Shown: piece after piece, positions 44,303-54,900 of the stretch | Numbering within the stretch: position 1 is the first letter of the stretch | Layout of the letters: each line of letters begins with the position of its first letter | DNA from: Verrucomicrobiia bacterium | GTDB lineage: Bacteria; Verrucomicrobiota; Verrucomicrobiia; Limisphaerales; JADLHS01 | NCBI GenBank assembly: GCA_026125285.1 | Contig: JAHCLO010000027.1 | Location: 32,047-96,046 of the forward strand | Reading direction: 5' to 3' | DNA: 64,000 bases | Position numbers and translations under genes: made by a program | The notes under the pieces: model-generated | What the model was told of the DNA's origin: nothing | Seen by the model: only the letters and a program-made list of their open reading frames with translations | Databases searched by the model: none

Positions 44303-47300
44303 GTGGCTAGTCTAATCCTCTGTTCAGGCTCGGGGCTTTCTCAGACCTACGTCAATTTCGAGGGTAAACAGACGCGGCCCATTTGTCTGTCGCCGGATGG
44401 CACGAGGCTTTTTGCCGTGAATACTCCAGATGCCAGGGTTTCGGTTTTCGACGTGTCAGATCCTTTTAGTCCGCTGCTGATCTCCGAAATACCGGTGGGT
44501 ATTGAGCCGGTTTCCGTCAATGCCCGAAATAGCGACGAAATCTGGGTGGTGAATGAAGTGTCGGACAGCGTAAGCGTGGTATCCGTGTCGAACCGGATGG
44601 TGATGGCGACGCTGGCGGTGAAGGACGAGCCGGCCGATGTAGTATTTGCCTCGGGAAGCGCGTTCGTGAGCAAAGCGCGCAACAATCAGATAGCTGTGTT
44701 CAACGTTACAAACCTGGCGTTGATTTCGAATATTGCCGTATTCGGTGAGAATCCACGGTCGCTGGCGGTGAATGCCAACGGCACACGCGTCTATGCTGCA
44801 TTCGCCCTATCGGGAAACCGCACCACCATCCTTTCGCGTGACTTCGCGCCCACTAACCAGACGCCCGTAATAGATCCCCCGCTGCGCGCCGGATTGCCGC
44901 CCGCACCGCAGGCCGGGCGGATAATTGACGCCATAGACCCCGCATGGTCAAGCATCATTCAGTTCACGATGGCCGACAACGACATTGTGGAAATCAACGT
45001 CAACAATCGCTCCATCGTCCGTTACATCAAACGCGTTGGTACGGTCAATCTCGGTCTTGCGGTGCATCCCGTCACCGGTGACCTGTTTGTCGCAAACACG
45101 GACGCACGTAATCTCGTCCGATTTGAACCTAATCTGCGCGGTAATTTTGTGACGAACCGGTTGGCAAAGATCGCCATCGGATCGGGCGCGGTCACGAATT
45201 TCGATCTCAATCCCGGCTACAGTCTCACCAATTTCACGCTCGCCAACCGGACCAACGCCTTGGCTCAACCCACGGCCATCGTTTTCGAGCCGGATGGGAC
45301 GAGTTGCTATGTAGCGGCGTTTGGAAGCGACCGGATTGCGAGGGTTAGTGCTACGGATGGTACCGTGACCGCCCGCATTGAGCTCTGTCCCACCGCAATC
45401 GGCTCGGACGTTGACTCTACCAACATGCGCGGCCCGCGCGGTCTGGCGCTGAAACCCAGTGTGGCGCTGTATGTGATGAACCGCATCGCTAACACGATTT
45501 CTATCATCAATCTGACCAACCATTCGGTGGTGAACGAAATTCCCGTCGGCACCTTCGATCCCTCTCCTGAAGTCATCCGCCGGGGACGCGGCTTCCTTTA
45601 CGATGCAAAACTTTCTGGCAATGGCACTGTTTCCTGCGCGTCCTGTCACATTGATGCCGAGATGGACCTGCTCGCTTGGGACTTGGGCGATCCTCAGGGA
45701 CACATGATCACCAATCTGACGTTCCTCACCGCGACAACGCCCGGAACCAACCAGGCGATGCATCCCATGAAAGGCCCCATGACCACGCAGACGCTGCGCG
45801 GATTAAAGGGACTTGAACCGTTGCACTGGCGCGGCGACCGCACGAACTTCCAGCATTTCAGCGGGGCGTTCGACACGCTGCTGGGAAGAACGGAACTTCC
45901 CGACGCCGACATGCAAGCGTTTGCCGATTTCATCGAAACAGTCGTCTTCCAGCCGAACCCGAATCAGAACCTTAACCGCACTTACCCGACCAGCTTTGCG
46001 GGTGGCAACGCTGTTACCGGCAGCAACATCTTCAACACGCTGATTTACGACTCTGTCAGGAATCTGACATGCTCCTCCTGTCACAGGCCACCGCCCGGCC
46101 CGGGTTCGAGCACAAATATCATCGCGCGCCAGTCCATTGGCGAATTCCAGGACTTCAAAGCCGCGCATCTTCGCAACATTTACCAGAAGACAACCTTCAG
46201 TCCTTTCCTTGGCCAGCAGTCCATCGGCGGATTTGGAATTCTTCACGACGGACTTGCGGGCAACATCACCAATTTTCTGGACGACCCCAACTTCGGACCG
46301 ATCGGCTCCAACCTCAGTCATCGCCTCAATTTGCAGGCTTTCGTTTTGAGCTTTGATACAGGTATGGCCCCCGTAGTGGGCTACACACGGACGCTTGTCG
46401 CCACCAACGTCACAACCGCCAGCATCTCCACCGACTGGAACACGCTCGAGAGTCAGGCAATCGGCGGCACAAACATTGACCTCATCGTCAAAGGCACCAT
46501 TGACGGTTTACTTCGCGGATTCCTGTATCGGCCGGCCTCGACAGATTACCTGCCCGACAGTACGAGCCTCCCGGCCATGACCCGGGTGCAACTCACCGCC
46601 AAGGTCTTGGAGGGCGACACGCTCACCATCATGGGTGTGCCGCCCGGCTCTGGCGAGCGCATGGGCATTGATCGCGATTTGGATGGTTTGCTGGATGGAG
46701 ATGCAGTCCAAGCCGTTGACCAGTTTGTTACGACCTTGGAGGACAGTTCGACGAATCTGGTATTGAGTGGGATTGGAGGCGGTGGGGGTTTGAGCTATGG
46801 GATTCTGACGGAACCGACCAACGGGGTGTTGAGCGGGTTTAACGCCAGCAGTGGGGTGGTCACCTACACGCCCGCCGCCGATTACTATGGGGTGGACAGC
46901 TTCCGGTTCACGGTCCAGGAAGGCGGCCTGATGGCCACGGGCATCGTCAGTCTGACGATCAGCGCCGTCAACGACGCGCCGACGTTGACGTTGGCCAGCA
47001 ACCACGTTGTGGTGCTGGAGGACTCCGGGCTGGTGACGGTGCCGGGATTTGCCTCGATGGCTCCCGGCCCGGCGAACGAATCGGCGCAAACAATCACCAA
47101 CGTTGCGACGTTGAGTTTGAGCGACGCTACGCTGTTTGCGGTGGGGCCGTCGGTTTCCCCTGACGGCACGTTAAGTTTCACCCCGGCGGCCGACCGCCAC
47201 GGGGTGGCGGAGGTGACGATCCAGGCGCAGGATGACGGCGGGAGCGCCCATGGGGGCACCAACGGTTCTGGGGCGGCGACCTTGACCATCACGATCACCG

Positions 47301-48277
47301 CGGTGAACGATGCGCCGGTGGTGGCCAATCCGATCCCGGATCAGTTCGGCATGTACGGAGCGGCGTTCGACTTTCAGTTTGACGCGAATACGTTTGTGGA
47401 CGTGGACGGGGACGCTCTGGCCTACACGGTGTCGGGCTTGCCGACGGGTCTGGGGTTTGACGGCAACGCGCGCCGCATCTCCGGCGTTCCTGAGCAAGCG
47501 GGGGAATTTGCGGTGGCAGTGGCGGCGGCGGACGACGGGCTTCCTGCGTTGAGCGTGACCAACGCGTTCACGTTGAGCCTTGCCAAAGCGCCGGCGACGG
47601 TGTGGTTGAACGGTCTGGCGCAGACGTATGACGGGACGGCGCGGGTGGTGACGGCGGGGACCGAACCGGAAGCACTGGGAGTGACGATTACTTACGACGG
47701 CGAATTCAATGCCCCGACCAATGCCGGCAGTTATCAAGCGGTGGGCACGATCAATGACGCGAATCACGCCGGGGCGGCGACCAACACGCTCACCGTGAGT
47801 CCGGCGGCCTTGACGGCCAGCGCGCACGACGCAGTGCGGTGGTTTGGCGCACCGGACCCGGTGTTCAGTGGGAGCATCACGGGGGTGCAAGACGGCGATG
47901 AGCTTACCGCCAGCTATAGTACGACGGCCACCGCCGCCAGCCCGGTGGGGAGCTACGCCATTGTGCCCGTCTTGGTGGACCCCGGCCAGAAACTGGGCAA
48001 TTACGAGGTCACGCTCCACAACGGTTGGTTGACGATCCTTGGCGTGCCGCGGCTCTTGAGCATGGCGGAGGCGCCGGAAGGCAACTTCAAGCTGCTCTGG
48101 GCGGTGTCTCCGCAGCGGAGCTATGAGTTTCAATTCAAGGACCAGTTGGGGGCGGCGGATTGGCTTGTCAAGACGCAGTTCACGACTGCAGTCAATGAGA
48201 TGAGCGTGGAACTGGAGGACGAGCCGGGCGTGGAGGAGCATCGCTTTTACCGCTTGGTGGATGTCACCCCGCCTTGA
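44303..48277 (+). CDS. Secreted YVTN beta-propeller and di-haem cytochrome-like protein with Ig/MBG tail
   Basis: This is a protein of at least 1324 residues. The GTG at 44303 is the first standard start, but it cuts through a signal peptide. The open frame continues upstream to 44231, and the segment LRAVGLLVQLWWVASLILC just ahead would complete an Arg-headed signal, so an ATT (44258) or CTG (44267) start is likely. Residues about 20-440 form a YVTN/lactonase-like propeller (LSPDGTRLFAVN, VHPVTGDLFVAN). Two c-type haem motifs, CASCH (45635-45649) and CSSCH (46070-46084), lie in a region resembling MauG/cytochrome-c-peroxidase proteins. From 46739 on it carries the same Ig, MBG and C-terminal modules as the upstream gene. 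It is probably a periplasmic or surface redox protein. Confidence 0.8.
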   Translation: MASLILCSGSGLSQTYVNFEGKQTRPICLSPDGTRLFAVNTPDARVSVFDVSDPFSPLLISEIPVGIEPVSVNARNSDEIWVVNEVSDSVSVVSVSNRMVMATLAVKDEPADVVFASGSAFVSKARNNQIAVFNVTNLALISNIAVFGENPRSLAVNANGTRVYAAFALSGNRTTILSRDFAPTNQTPVIDPPLRAGLPPAPQAGRIIDAIDPAWSSIIQFTMADNDIVEINVNNRSIVRYIKRVGTVNLGLAVHPVTGDLFVANTDARNLVRFEPNLRGNFVTNRLAKIAIGSGAVTNFDLNPGYSLTNFTLANRTNALAQPTAIVFEPDGTSCYVAAFGSDRIARVSATDGTVTARIELCPTAIGSDVDSTNMRGPRGLALKPSVALYVMNRIANTISIINLTNHSVVNEIPVGTFDPSPEVIRRGRGFLYDAKLSGNGTVSCASCHIDAEMDLLAWDLGDPQGHMITNLTFLTATTPGTNQAMHPMKGPMTTQTLRGLKGLEPLHWRGDRTNFQHFSGAFDTLLGRTELPDADMQAFADFIETVVFQPNPNQNLNRTYPTSFAGGNAVTGSNIFNTLIYDSVRNLTCSSCHRPPPGPGSSTNIIARQSIGEFQDFKAAHLRNIYQKTTFSPFLGQQSIGGFGILHDGLAGNITNFLDDPNFGPIGSNLSHRLNLQAFVLSFDTGMAPVVGYTRTLVATNVTTASISTDWNTLESQAIGGTNIDLIVKGTIDGLLRGFLYRPASTDYLPDSTSLPAMTRVQLTAKVLEGDTLTIMGVPPGSGERMGIDRDLDGLLDGDAVQAVDQFVTTLEDSSTNLVLSGIGGGGGLSYGILTEPTNGVLSGFNASSGVVTYTPAADYYGVDSFRFTVQEGGLMATGIVSLTISAVNDAPTLTLASNHVVVLEDSGLVTVPGFASMAPGPANESAQTITNVATLSLSDATLFAVGPSVSPDGTLSFTPAADRHGVAEVTIQAQDDGGSAHGGTNGSGAATLTITITAVNDAPVVANPIPDQFGMYGAAFDFQFDANTFVDVDGDALAYTVSGLPTGLGFDGNARRISGVPEQAGEFAVAVAAADDGLPALSVTNAFTLSLAKAPATVWLNGLAQTYDGTARVVTAGTEPEALGVTITYDGEFNAPTNAGSYQAVGTINDANHAGAATNTLTVSPAALTASAHDAVRWFGAPDPVFSGSITGVQDGDELTASYSTTATAASPVGSYAIVPVLVDPGQKLGNYEVTLHNGWLTILGVPRLLSMAEAPEGNFKLLWAVSPQRSYEFQFKDQLGAADWLVKTQFTTAVNEMSVELEDEPGVEEHRFYRLVDVTPP

Positions 48278-48291
48278 AACAACCACAGACC
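46739..48291 (+). repeat. 1553-bp direct repeat, copy 2
   Basis: This is the second copy of the segment at 42598-44150; it covers the 3' third of the cytochrome-like gene and its first 14 untranslated bases. After ACCACAGACC the two copies diverge at once (CCACAGCC versus AAAACGCT), which marks a sharp boundary. The 5' boundary is equally sharp. Confidence 0.9.
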
Positions 48292-48983
48292 AAAACGCTT
48301 CGTGTTAAAGGGGGAATCCCAGCACTGGTGGTTCTCTCCGCGTAGCGTAGCAAGGTCCTTCAAAGTCCGGTTTGTGCGGTTGAGCGATCTTCTGGAACGC
48401 CTGTATATTCACGTGTCGGGGTTTGTCCTGTGCCGTGGGACGTCTGATTCTGCGGCCTTGAGCAAGTGGTGTCCCGAATTGAAATTGGTTTCGTGAACTT
48501 GTCCGGTCAGCTCCGGGCCTTCGGTGGAAGGCCGAAGCCTCGTTCCCATGATGTTGCTAGGAATAGTCAAGACTTCAATTCGGCGATGGCTGACGTTTCA
48601 TCGTATTATCACGATGGCAAGCCGATTGCTCCGCATGTTGGTTGTGACACCGGAAGCTTCTAACTTGCCGGCGTCCAGTAAATGGCATCTGAACCGGTGA
48701 CGAACCTGGAAATGGCTAATGCAGTGGCTGGCAGGTTTTGTCGTCGTGGTTTTTGCGGACACGGCTTCCGTAATCGTTCCAGATAGCCCATGACGGTTAT
48801 TTGCCGGATACTACTGCATTAACTGGATGACGACATTTTTCGGTACAATGGCGTGCGCGATACCACTGCTAGGCACGAGCCAGTCTGGCTTAAACCCGGA
48901 CGTTCGACTGGCTTGGCCTTCCGGGATCGGTTCGCTGAAGGCCTGCCCTAGAGTCCTGCAACTGGCGGAGCGTTTTTAATCAG
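48292..48983 (+). other. 692-bp non-coding stretch before the giant gene
   Basis: Short open frames at 48302-48496 and 48466-48663 have no signal, domain or ribosome-binding site and look like chance. A perfect 7-bp hairpin with a 4-base loop, GGCCTTC-GGTG-GAAGGCC, lies at 48516-48533. It has no T-run. No RNA gene was recognised. The region probably contains the promoter of the 10.5-kb gene downstream. Confidence 0.4.
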
Positions 48984-51900
48984 ATGATTACTTGGAAATT
49001 CATGGCGTGCTCCTGGCGTAATGTTTTGGTGTTCCAATGGCAAACATCAGAGTCTGCCTGCCGACGCCTGAGACAGCCCTGGTTTAGGATTGCGTCATTG
49101 TTGAGCTTGGCCAGCGTGCTTTGCCTCGTGGCGAACGCCCAAAGTCCCGAGCCGGCTGGCTGGTACGCTGGCGACATGCATGTGCATCGCAATTGCGGCA
49201 CCGGCAGTCCGCTGATTTCTGAAACTCAAATCCGCGATGAGATGGCGATCCACAATCTGGCAGTTGTTTCGTTGCTCGCGGACATGGGCAATGGCGAGGT
49301 CCAAGACCCCAACACCGATCTGCCAAAAGTGACGGGCTTGGACTCGCCGAATTCGACAGCGAACCGCATCCTTCATTGGGATGCCGAGTGGCACTGGGAC
49401 CCTGGTTATGCCGCTCCGCACAACGCGCTGGGAGGCCATATCGTCGCGCTCGGCTTGACCAATGCGGTTCAGATCTGGGAGGAGGACACGTATCCGATCT
49501 TCCAATGGGCGCGGCAGCAGGGTGGAATTTCTGGATTCGCGCACATGCAGCACATCGGCACCAGCCTGCCGGGTGTGTTGAACTGTTGCACGCCGGTGGA
49601 GTATCCAGTGGCGGCGGCGCTGGGCGCAAGTGATTTCATCTCCGAGGATTGTGGTGGTGGCAACGCTCCAGCCAACGCCTACTACAAACTGCTGAACTGC
49701 GGCTTCCGGCAGGGTTACGCCGGCGGTTCGGATTATCCATGCTGTTTTGAATTGGGGGCGACATTGACGTATGTGCGTGTTTCCGGTGAGTTGACGTATC
49801 GCAAATGGATCGAGGGCATCGCGGCGGGGCGGACCGTGGTTTCACGCAATGGACGCCGCGAGTTTCTGGACTTGAAGGTCAACGGGACGAATATGCCCGG
49901 CGATGAAATTCAACTCAACGGCAGCGGTTCGGTTTCCATAACGGTGGAGTGGCTGGCGACGACTAACTTGTCCGGGACTATCGAATTAATCCACAACGGT
50001 GTGGTGGTGGCGAGTCAGGCGGCGAGTGTGGGGCCGGGTTCGCCCCAGACATTGAGCACGACGGTGGATTTTGCCAAGAGCGGATGGCTTGCGGCGAGGC
50101 GCATGGGCGGCGGCACTCATCAATCTCACACGGCGGCAGTCTATGTGCTGGTGGACGGCGCACCCATCCGGGCCAGCGCCAGCGACGCCAACTCGTACGT
50201 TCAATGGATTGATGAATTGCTGGTGCGCACGGCGCCGGGCGGGATTTGGGCTTCGTATTTCATCACCAATCGGGAGATGGCGCAGGTGCGTTATCAGGAG
50301 GCTCGCAATATCTTTCAGCAGATCGCACTGGAGGCGGGCGGCGGTGGCCAGAACATCTCCTCGCCCAGCGTGACTTTCACAAATCCCACCCCGGCGTTTG
50401 GGGATGGTTTCGGCGTTTCCGTCGCGGCTCTAGGAACGGATCGGGTGCTCATCGGTGCAATGTTTGATGACACCGGGGCGACAGATGCGGGCAGCATGTA
50501 CCTGTACCACACCAACGGGACGCTGCTCACCACCATCTCCAATCCGGGTCCTTCCACGGAGGACTACTTTGGCTGGTCAGTTACGACCTTGGGGACGGAT
50601 CGCATCCTCGTTGGTATTCCGTACGAAGATGGATTTGGACTGGACGCCGGAGCGGCGGCGATGTTTGATACCAACGGAAACCTCCTAGCCACCTTGACCA
50701 ATCCCAGTGGCGGAACGAATGTCTGGGCCGGCGAGACCATTGCCGTCGGCGGCGACGACAGCTTGGTCATTCTGGGTGCAAATGGAGACAACACCGGGGG
50801 GATAGATTCGGGCGCCGTGTATCTGTTCACCACCAACGGGACTTTCATTGGCTCAATCTTCAACCCCACGCCGGCAATCTCGGATTACTTCGGAACCTCA
50901 GTGGCGGCGCTGGGGAAAGACCGCATCTTGATTGGCGCGTATGGGGATAATGCCGCTGGTCTGAATACCGGGACAGCGTACATCTACCACACCAACGGCA
51001 CGTTGTTGCAGACTATTCTGAATCCGACCCCGGTGCCGCACGACCGGTTTGGAGTTTCCGTTTGCGCACTCGGTACCGAGAGGATCTTGGTTGCCGGCAT
51101 GCGGAATGACAGCGGGCCCGCGAACGCCGCGATGGTTCACATGTTCACCACCAACGGCACACTGGTAACAACCTTCACAAACCCTGTTCCAGAATCGAAA
51201 TCTCTTTTCGGCCGTCCGGTGACGACCGTCGGCGGCGATCGTGTGCTTATCGGATCCCACCAAGCTTACGGCGATTCCAGCCCTGACCCCGGTAGAGTCT
51301 TTATGTTCCACACTAATGGGACTCTATTGGCGACGTTCGCGAGCCCGGCGCCGGCGAACAGTGGCCTCTTCGGTTTTGCAGTGGCGGCGGTGGGAACCAA
51401 TTGGGTGCTCATCGGCGACTGGGGAGATAACGCCGGCAAGGCATACATGTTTGCGCTGAATCCAGCCGCGCCTCCAGGAGCCGCGTTGACCAACATCGTC
51501 GTATCACCGGTGGATGCAATTCTCGAGGCTGGCGACACCCAGCAGATGACGGCTACCGGGTATTTCTCCGACGGTTCCACTTCTAATCTTACCAGCCAGA
51601 CGATTTGGGAATCGTCCAATGAGGCGGTGGCAACTGTCAGTTCTGGCGGGTTGGTTACAGGTGTCTTGAGTGGCTCGACCGTGATCGGGGCCACGCTGGG
51701 CGAAATTACCGGCGAAACGGAATTGACCATCACTCCCCCGGAAGGCTCCGTGGGCGCTTATCGCACTGCCATCAGCGGCAACTGGACGGATGCTTCGGCC
51801 TGGCAGACGAACAACGGTTCGGCGTGGGTGGCCGCTTCTAGTTCACCTAGCACCGCTGCGGTAGATGAAATCACCATTCGCAACGGCCACACCATCACGA

Positions 51901-54900
51901 TCACCGCGTCGCTCGCGGTGGATCAAGTGACCGTTGAATCCGGGGCACAGATCACGGTCAATAGCGGCCAGACGTTCACGATCGAAGACGGCCCGGGTAC
52001 CGACCTGGCTGTCGCCGGCACCGTTCAGAATGCGGGAACCTTGAGCTTCACCAGCGGTGCCACTGCGGCTTTTCAAGCCGGAGCCGTGTATCAGCATAGC
52101 CAAAATGGCGGTGTCATTCCCACCGCGACTTGGAATGTGGCTTCGACCTGCTTGATTACCGGGATCACCTCCACCGCTCCGACTGGCGCGGACCAGAATT
52201 TTGGCAACTTTGTGTGGAACTGTCCCTCGCAGGGCGCGAACAACGTGAGCGTCAGCTTGAGCAGTATTCAGGGAACGCTTTCCATTCAAGCCAGTGGCAC
52301 CGGCCAGTTTCAGTTGAGCAATGGCACGACAACGGCCGGCGGACTTTCGCTTTCGGGTGGCGCGCTACGAATTGCTTCCGGCACGCCCCGCTCCCTCCTC
52401 ATAAACGGCGACGTTAGCATCTCGGCCGGCACGCTGGTCATGTCGAGCGGCAGCGCCACCGGCAACCTGAGTGTAACCGGCGATTTCTCCCACACGGGCG
52501 GCAACATCACCGAGACCAGCACCGGAGCCGGACTCATCAATTTTACCGGCACCAACCCGCAGACCTACACTTCCGGGGGCGCATACACCGGCACGATCCA
52601 TTTCGCGGTGAGTTCTGATTCAGTATTGATGCTCGGAAGCAACCTGTTGGGCAATGGAAGCGGCGGCACTTTCACACTCGGTTCGGGTGGTACGTTGGGG
52701 ATCGGTCATCCGCAAGGCATCACGACCTCCGGCGACTCCGGCAATGTGCGCGTAACCGGAACGCGCACCTATAACACGGGCAGTTTCATCTACAACGGCT
52801 CGTCCGCCCAAGTGACTGGAGATGGTCTGCCCGCAACGCTAGACGATCTGATCATTGCCAACGCCGCGGGTTTGACCCTGAACGGGACGCACACGATCAA
52901 CGGGGTGTGTACGGTGAACGCGGGGGCATTGTTGCTGGGTACGGGCACAATCAATGGTGTCGTTACGATTCAAGGCAGCGTGGCTCCTGGCGGCAGCGTG
53001 GGTACGCTGGCCACCGGTTCACAGACCTGGAATGGCGGTGGCAGCTACGTGTGGGAAATCAATCAGGCCACCGGTGGAGCCGGGATTGGCTACGATCAGC
53101 TTGACGCGGGCAACGGTCAGATCACCGTCAACGCCACCTCCGAAAACCGATTTACCTTGAGGCTTGTGACCCTGAATGGTTCTTCCCCGGGACAGGCCGC
53201 CGATTTTGATCCGAATGGCTCGTACACCTGGGTTGTTGCCCGTGGCGGAAGCGTGAGCGGTTTTGACCAGAACAAGTTCATCATTGACGCATCCGCCTTC
53301 CAGAACGACCCGGGCGCCGGATACTTTACTCTCGAGCAGTCAGGGAGTGACATCCGGCTGAGGTTCTCGAGTCAATTGACGGTTGCGACCACGAACCTCA
53401 CCAGTGGCGTTGTCCAGGAGACTTACACTGCGGCGCTGGAGGCCAGGGGCGGGGCCGAGCCGTATGCGTGGTCCGTTATTGACGGTTCCCTGCCCCCGGG
53501 CCTGACGCTCAATTCTGCCGGCGTACTCGGCGGGACCCCGAGCGAAGTGGGAGTTTTTAGTTTCACGGCCCAAGTGAGCGATGACAGTGATCCGGCCCAG
53601 TTTGCGACGAATCAATTCAGTATCGTTATCAGCCTGCCGCCTACGATCCTGGTCCTCACCAACGCAACCAACCCTTTCACGACCTATTATTCGGAAATCC
53701 TGTTGGCGGAGGGCTTGAATTTCTTCGCGTCGGGGGACATTTCCACAGTCTCCGAAGCGGTACTGGGGAAATACGACGTGGTTGTTTTAGGGGAAATGGC
53801 TTTGACGCAACCCCAGGTGACCGCCCTGAGCAATTGGGTGAATCAGGGCGGAAACCTGATCGCGATGCGCCCGGATAAGAGCCTCGCCGGGTTGCTCGGT
53901 CTGACCGATGCGGCCACCACACTGGCCGAGGGTTATATGTTGGTGGACACCGGCGCTGGCCCCGGAGTCGGGATTGTCGGCGAGACGATGCAGTTTCATG
54001 GTACAGCAGATCGTTACACGTTGGCTGGGGCTTCAAGTGTGGCGACCTTGTATTCCAACGCCTCCACCCCGACCGCGAACCCCGCCGTAACGTTGCGCAG
54101 TGTCGGCCCCAATGGTGGTCAGGCGGCTGCGTTTACCTATGATCTTGCCCGTTCCGTGGTTTACACCCGTCAGGGGAACCCGGCGTGGGAAGGCCAGGAA
54201 CGCGATGGCATTCCACCACTCCGTTCGAGTGATCTGTTTTTCGGAAATGCTGCTGGGGATCCCCAACCGGACTGGGTTGACCCTGACAAGATCGCCATTC
54301 CCCAAGCCGACGAACAGCAGCGGTTGCTCGCCAACCTGATCATCAAGATGAACGCCGGCCGGCAACTGTTGCCTCGATTCTGGTATTTCCCCGATGGTCA
54401 CAAGGCGGCCATCGTCATGACGGGTGACGATCATGGGTACAACGGTACCGCGGCCCATTTTGAGCGGTTCCTGGATCTTAGCGGCACGAATACCTCGGTG
54501 GCGGACTGGAGGACGGTGCGAAGTTCCTCGTACCTTTTCCCGAACACCCCCTTATCGGATGCGGCGGCGTCAGCCTATCATGCGGCGGGCTTCGAGATAG
54601 GCCTCCACTGCAACAGCGGCTGTGGGAACTACACGACGGAAGATATTGACGGATTCTTTGAAACCCAACTACAGCAATTTGCGGCCAATTATCCCAGTCT
54701 GCCCCCGCCCACGACTCATCGGATGCACTGCATCGCATGGAGCGGGTACACCATCCTGCCCGAAGTCGGACTGCTACACGGCATCCGCTTGGACACCACC
54801 TATTACTATTGGCCCGCCAGTTGGGTGGCCAACCGGATAGGGTTATTCACCGGGTCCGGCATGGCCATGCGGTTTGCCACGACCAACGGCAATTTGATTG

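Noticed and set aside
44303..44350. Lipoprotein signal (LILC) in the di-haem propeller protein
   Set aside because: The residue before Cys is Leu, not Gly, Ala or Ser, and the sequence continues to a better signal-peptidase I-like site.
48302..48663. Two small frames upstream of the giant gene
   Set aside because: No translation signal or homology-like feature; they probably occur by chance in a promoter-containing region.
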